Below, piece by piece: positions 54,943 through 59,248 of a DNA stretch of 59,248 nucleotides (positions are counted from its first letter, which is position 1; each line of letters starts with the position of its first letter). The stretch is taken from NCBI GenBank assembly GCA_000226015.1, contig JH154786.1, positions 67,456-126,703 on the forward strand. The letters are read 5' to 3'. The position numbers and the translations under genes are program-made. This DNA comes from Mnemiopsis leidyi (Eukaryota > Ctenophora > Tentaculata > Lobata > Bolinopsidae). The notes beneath the pieces were generated by a model. That model saw only the letters and a program-made list of their open reading frames with translations. It had not been told where the DNA came from and did not search any database.

Positions 54943-55187
54943 CTGCCTCTACTTCACTGGAATTTCGAACTCAAGTATTTTGCGTAAAAGCTACAAGCTA
55001 GCATCAAAGCCCCTACACCACCTAATTATCTTTATAATCTTTCAAAGAAATTGACAACCGGTTTGGATATGTTACATAAAGATGTTAAATGTTATGATCT
55101 CGTCCCTAGGTCCTCCTCGAAAGACTTACTGCTGAAAATTAAATTCAAAATTATTCAAAATTCTGAAAAATATACTGTAAAAAGGTT

Positions 55188-55283
55188 GTAGGTTAATAAC
55201 CTACTGTCCCGGCCATCACGCTCTCACGCATTTCTGGCCTGGCGACATTTTCGAAAAAAATTCTAGACGCGCATCGCCCGTTG
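55188..55283 (+). repeat. Interspersed repeat with palindromic end, copy 3
   Basis: Begins with the palindrome GTAGGTTAATAACCTAC and ends CGCATCGCCCGTTG, matching 53704-53808 and the reverse complement of 52871-52960. Confidence 0.85.
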
Positions 55284-56756
55284 ATAAAAAGGCTTCATTT
55301 AAATGTTCTGTTCCTTGTCAACTACCCAAGTGGTAAATTTCAAATCAAAGCAAGAATGCAAGATCCTTAAGAGAATCTGGTTATAGAGTTCAATAAGTAC
55401 CTAATGCTTTTACAGGGGTTGAGGAAGATGTCCAAAACTGGGAGCATGGGGCGTTGTAATGTGCCTACATTGCCTCTTGGCAGTGCTTTGCTGTTTGCAC
55501 CACCTCGATCACACATCACACATGCATAGTGTAATGGTTAATTTTGCATAAACTAAAGTTTTTGAGCTTGATCTTAGGTCCAGTTTAGTTCCAACTCTTG
55601 CCACGCAAAATTCTTGGAAAGATTGTGAATTTAAATTTGCTTTCAAAGCATATTGTCAATAGAGCTACGTTGTTATATGAGTTTTGACGATGCTTTTCTA
55701 TTGGTGAGACCCTACTAGGTAGTGGTATTCCAAACTTCAGCTTAAGTTTATCACAAAACTCCTAGCATGACAGATGGGATCAGGAATATCCTAATTTGAT
55801 TTTTGTAGCAAACGATGAAATTAAAGCAATGTGTCTACTTTCTGTACGGTTTATTCCATAGTAACTGTAGCCCACATTGGCTCAATTATTCAATTTGAAC
55901 TTGTAGGGGGGTTGATAGACATAAATAGATACGAGTTTTGGTGTTGAAGAAGCTTTCAATAAACATGTGTTAAACATGTGTCTCGTCGTCAGCTTGAATT
56001 ATTGAGAGATAGAACTTTTGTGCTTGGTGCCGGGTGCTTCACACGGCACAGCTTAGAGTAATGTTTGATTATGACTGCTGCGGGGCACACCTTGCAGGGC
56101 GTTAACAACACAGAGAAATGATCAGAATTTATATTCTATATTTTGATTCGTATTTTAGTAAAAAATCGTATTTAACAGTAAAACTGGTTTTTAATTAAGG
56201 ATCTTGGCCCTGGAAAATGCAGTGTGGTAACGTTGTAGGTCTACCCAATAGGGTGCTTCTCCACGATAAAAAGGTGCCCCGAAGTGGAGCCCCTGGTAAG
56301 GGCTTATTGTAAGCAATTTTTGAAAATAAGGCCGGAAATCTTGATAAATAGCGATGTTATTAGACCAATCACGCAAAATTGGCCCATAGTTTTATGATGA
56401 TTTGATGCCCCCTTATGACGGCGCCCTCTGGCATAGCTGGGGCATTGTTACGCCGCTTGGTAAATGTTATTATTTAAGAATTAATTTGACATGATGCGAA
56501 AGTGACAGTATAACAACATTACCATCAGTGCACTAATATAGTTAGAAGCAATTTTCTAATAAAATTTGTTAAAAATATGATGTAGGTGCAAATGTTACCT
56601 TGACCCCCCTCCCCCAATTCAAATTCCAAACTGTATGAAATATTGTTATTTTAACTAATACAATTCTCTTAGGTAAATTATGGTTTTTGCTTGAAGTTTC
56701 TAGACAGAGTGGTGCTGGAAATCATTTAAGCACTATAGTTGTATACCGGAAATGTT
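55284..56756. other. Intergenic before the carboxypeptidase gene
   Basis: No gene recognised on either strand. Confidence 0.4.
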
Positions 56757-58401
56757 ATGACACTAGTTACTGCTGCTTTGATTGTTCTAGCAGTTGTTGG
56801 AAGCAATGCATTTCAATTTTGGGACCCTGCTGAAGAATTTCCTCAACTAAACACCTACTTTGACAACAACTATATTGGACAAAGTTTTGAAACTCTCCAA
56901 GAGAAGGTTAGAGACTGCTTCTGTGAGACTCAAGTTCAGAAAAATAACTAAGATTACATTTAAGTCACTTGTACTTCAACAGCATAAATGTATCTCTCAT
57001 TGTTACTTTAAATTGGATTATTTCATTAACTAAATAAGTGTTACAGATTATAATCTGTTACTGTAGGTACCTGATTAACAAAGAAAAAACATGATTTAGA
57101 ACTAATTTGCTCTTATTTCAGCACCCTGATTTAGTAAAAATTTCTTCCCTTGGGAAGACACCTGGCGATAATGATATCCATGAAATCACGATAACAAGTG
57201 ATGTGTCAAATTGGCAGACTGCAAATAAGCCTAGTGTTAAGGTCTGTCTTAGAATTTTATCCGTTTTTAAACTTTTCTTAGAAAAAACAGCGGCAGTCTC
57301 CAAAAGGGAACTTTTGACACTTATGTTTTAGTTGTTTTATAGAATAAAATTTGACTTAAATTGTATTTTCTGAATATTTTTGAACCAAATGCACAGATAA
57401 TATTCATGATATTCCGCTTGACTTTGTATCTTCAGTATGTTGCCAACATGCATGGCAACGAAGTTAGGGGGCGTGGTTTACTACTCAAGTTTGCTTATTA
57501 CTTGGCCATGAGCTATGAGTCCGACCAAGACGTAAGGGACATCATGGCCACAACAGTCTTTCACTTGCTTCCCACTATTAATCCTGATGGATTTGCAAGT
57601 GCCACAAAAAGCTGTTCCGGTGTTGATGGCAGGTTAGTTATTCAATACAGATTTTATACTTATTCAACGATAGCGGTGGGCATAAAAACGGTTTTTAATG
57701 TAAATAGAGATATAGTGTGCTAACTGCTTAACTGATAATTCAGTCTCAAATTTGGCATTTCTAGCACTTTTTATTAATGTCAAATGGGAAAATAGTAAGA
57801 AGTGTCACACTTGACTATCCTATGAGATGACAATCGTGCTGCATTAGCACAAACTATAATATAAAGGTGAACACTTAATTTCAATCACTTAATTTAATCA
57901 TAAAGGTGAACACTTAACGTAATCATATATTACTTGTCAGGTACACAAGCGATGGTACGGACATGAACCGGGACTTCCCTTCTAGCTGGCAATCTGGAAC
58001 TCGCCTTAAATTTGCAAACGAGACTAAAATGTTGATGAACTACGTTAGTTTTATGAGTCTATGTTCTTCACAATCTTAAGTACATTGAGCAGTTGTGAAA
58101 CCAACAGTGATTGTTAAGATTTGTTTCTAAGACAGTTTCACTATAGAAAGCAGTGACTAAAATAGCCCATTGTTTACAATTGCATCTAGGACAGTTTTAC
58201 TGTAGAAAACATGGCTAATATAACTTATTGAGGCTATCTCTAATACCTCTGTATTACACCAGGCTACTCGGGTACCAGCTGTTTTGGGTATCAGTTTCCA
58301 CGACGGAGCTCTTGTCACAAACTACCCCTGGGACGGTGTTCCGGACATCTTGTCCGGCAAGTACGCCGCATCTCCGGACGACGCTCTCTTTATCACAATG
58401 G
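56757..58401 (+). CDS. M14 metallocarboxypeptidase (CPD/CPE/CPN-like), 5' part
   Basis: Five exons inside the window: 56757-56906, 57122-57241, 57436-57632, 57941-58043 and 58263-58401, phases consistent. The last exon ends in phase 1 and the gene continues past the right edge. A signal peptide (MTLVTAALIVLAVVGSNAFQ) leads into an M14B carboxypeptidase domain. Zinc ligands are in MHGNE (His, Glu) and SFHDGALVTNYPWD (third His, where CPD has NLHGGSL). INPDGF and DMNRDFP carry the substrate-binding residues, and SPDDALF matches the family's SPDDAVF. Such enzymes trim C-terminal Lys/Arg from peptides in the secretory pathway or outside the cell. The catalytic glutamate region and the transthyretin-like domain would lie beyond the window, so the exact subfamily is open. 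Confidence 0.9.
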
Positions 58402-59248
58402 GTTTGTTTGTTGGTTTGTGTGTTTGTCAATTTACAATTGACTGTATGAACAGGATGTGTGGTTATCCAAAATTATCTCCGCACCTCAATTGAATTATCT
58501 GGCTGCGAGAATAATTATTCTTGTCCTATGAACTATCTAAAAAGAGGTGACCGTTTTACGAACATGGGCAATTAATTCACGGAAATTTAATAAAAAAATT
58601 GATAATTACCGGTATTGCTTTCGAATCGAGTTTTGCTTTGAAAGGGGGCTCGTTAATAGGTTAAGTTAACCTTATGACATAATACTCATATATGTCGTTA
58701 TATCCTTTGTAAGCAACTTGATGGCTTGAAGAGAGCGTTTTAGATATTTAGGTCAGATGCAATACAATTTCTATACAATAAAAAGTCCTGCCTTATGACC
58801 CTACCCATTGAGTGACCTGGCAGTTAGTGTTCCCAACATTCGCTAAGAACGCTCCAAAATCTTTGATAATGCACGCTTCACACATCAAGGTTTCACTCAC
58901 AATAATGTCCAACGTCCATGTGTTTATACAGTCATGGTATGATTAATAATATTGTATATAGAATTAATAATTCAAAGACTTCGGAGAAATAGAATACACG
59001 ATATTGTACAGTACAGTAATATTCCTGAAGACGGACCATGAACTACAATTTGACGTTACATACTTACATGTATTATAAAGTAAGATCGGTTAAACACTTA
59101 TACTTTTCAGTTGTACGGTGACACACATGCTCTATGGCTGACTGACTGACTGACTGACTGACTGACTGACTGACTGACTGACTGACTGACTGACTGACTG
59201 ACTGACCGACTGACAGGTTCAATTACCAGTAAGGCTTTATACGTTCAC
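58402..59248. other. Intron of the carboxypeptidase gene to window end
   Basis: No further carboxypeptidase exon (for example the GGMQDYNY region) is seen, so this is probably one intron that extends past the edge. Confidence 0.45.
59144..59205 (+). repeat. CTGA microsatellite
   Basis: About 15 copies of CTGA, nearly perfect, near the right edge. Confidence 0.97.

Overview
This window is AT-rich eukaryotic genomic DNA from an animal, most likely a marine invertebrate outside the vertebrates. The evidence is intron-rich genes with GT-AG introns, animal-type proteins (synaptobrevin, a RUN/Rubicon-homology protein, NCOA5-like, PRADC1-like, MCM9, an M14 carboxypeptidase), F-type-lectin-like secreted proteins, a 5S rRNA gene, LINE relics and many tandem repeats. 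I cannot name the species. All protein calls come from reading motifs and remembered family sequences, not from a search. The exon models were joined by hand so that splice phases and reading frames agree.

Layout, left to right. 129-500 (-) is a LINE reverse transcriptase fragment. 1215-3721 (+) is an unrecognised four-exon gene. 4543-4842 (+) is a single-exon VAMP/synaptobrevin. 5914-9363 (+) is a seven-exon RRM plus NCOA5-like gene. 9364-12386 is repeat-rich intergenic DNA. 12387-26738 (+) is a twelve-exon RUN + C1-like + Rubicon-homology gene of PLEKHM1/DEF8 type, with a two-exon hydrophobic-protein gene nested antisense in one intron (23261-23836). 27626-29033 (+) is a PRADC1-like secreted protein, and its third intron contains the only assembly gap. 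29965-49293 (+) is a thirteen-exon MCM9 helicase.

The MCM9 introns hold a full-length 5S rRNA gene and, antisense, three tandemly related secreted F-type-lectin-like genes: A in intron 3, and B and C in intron 10. B carries a one-base frameshift, and there is a possible fourth relic in intron 12. After MCM9 come a two-exon bacterial-type (CDA-fold) guanine deaminase on the minus strand (49821-51775), a repeat-dense stretch with a broken LINE ORF1, and the 5' part of an M14 metallocarboxypeptidase (56757 onward) that runs off the right end.

Functional themes visible in the window are membrane fusion and endolysosomal/autophagic traffic (VAMP, the PLEKHM/DEF8-like protein), DNA repair (MCM9), extracellular or secretory proteins (PRADC1-like, carboxypeptidase, lectin-like cluster) and purine breakdown (guanine deaminase). 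Nothing suggests co-regulation beyond nesting. The most unusual content is the lectin-like cluster inside MCM9 on the opposite strand, together with repeated tandem duplications that copy MCM9 splice sites, one of which could add 30 residues in frame to the protein.
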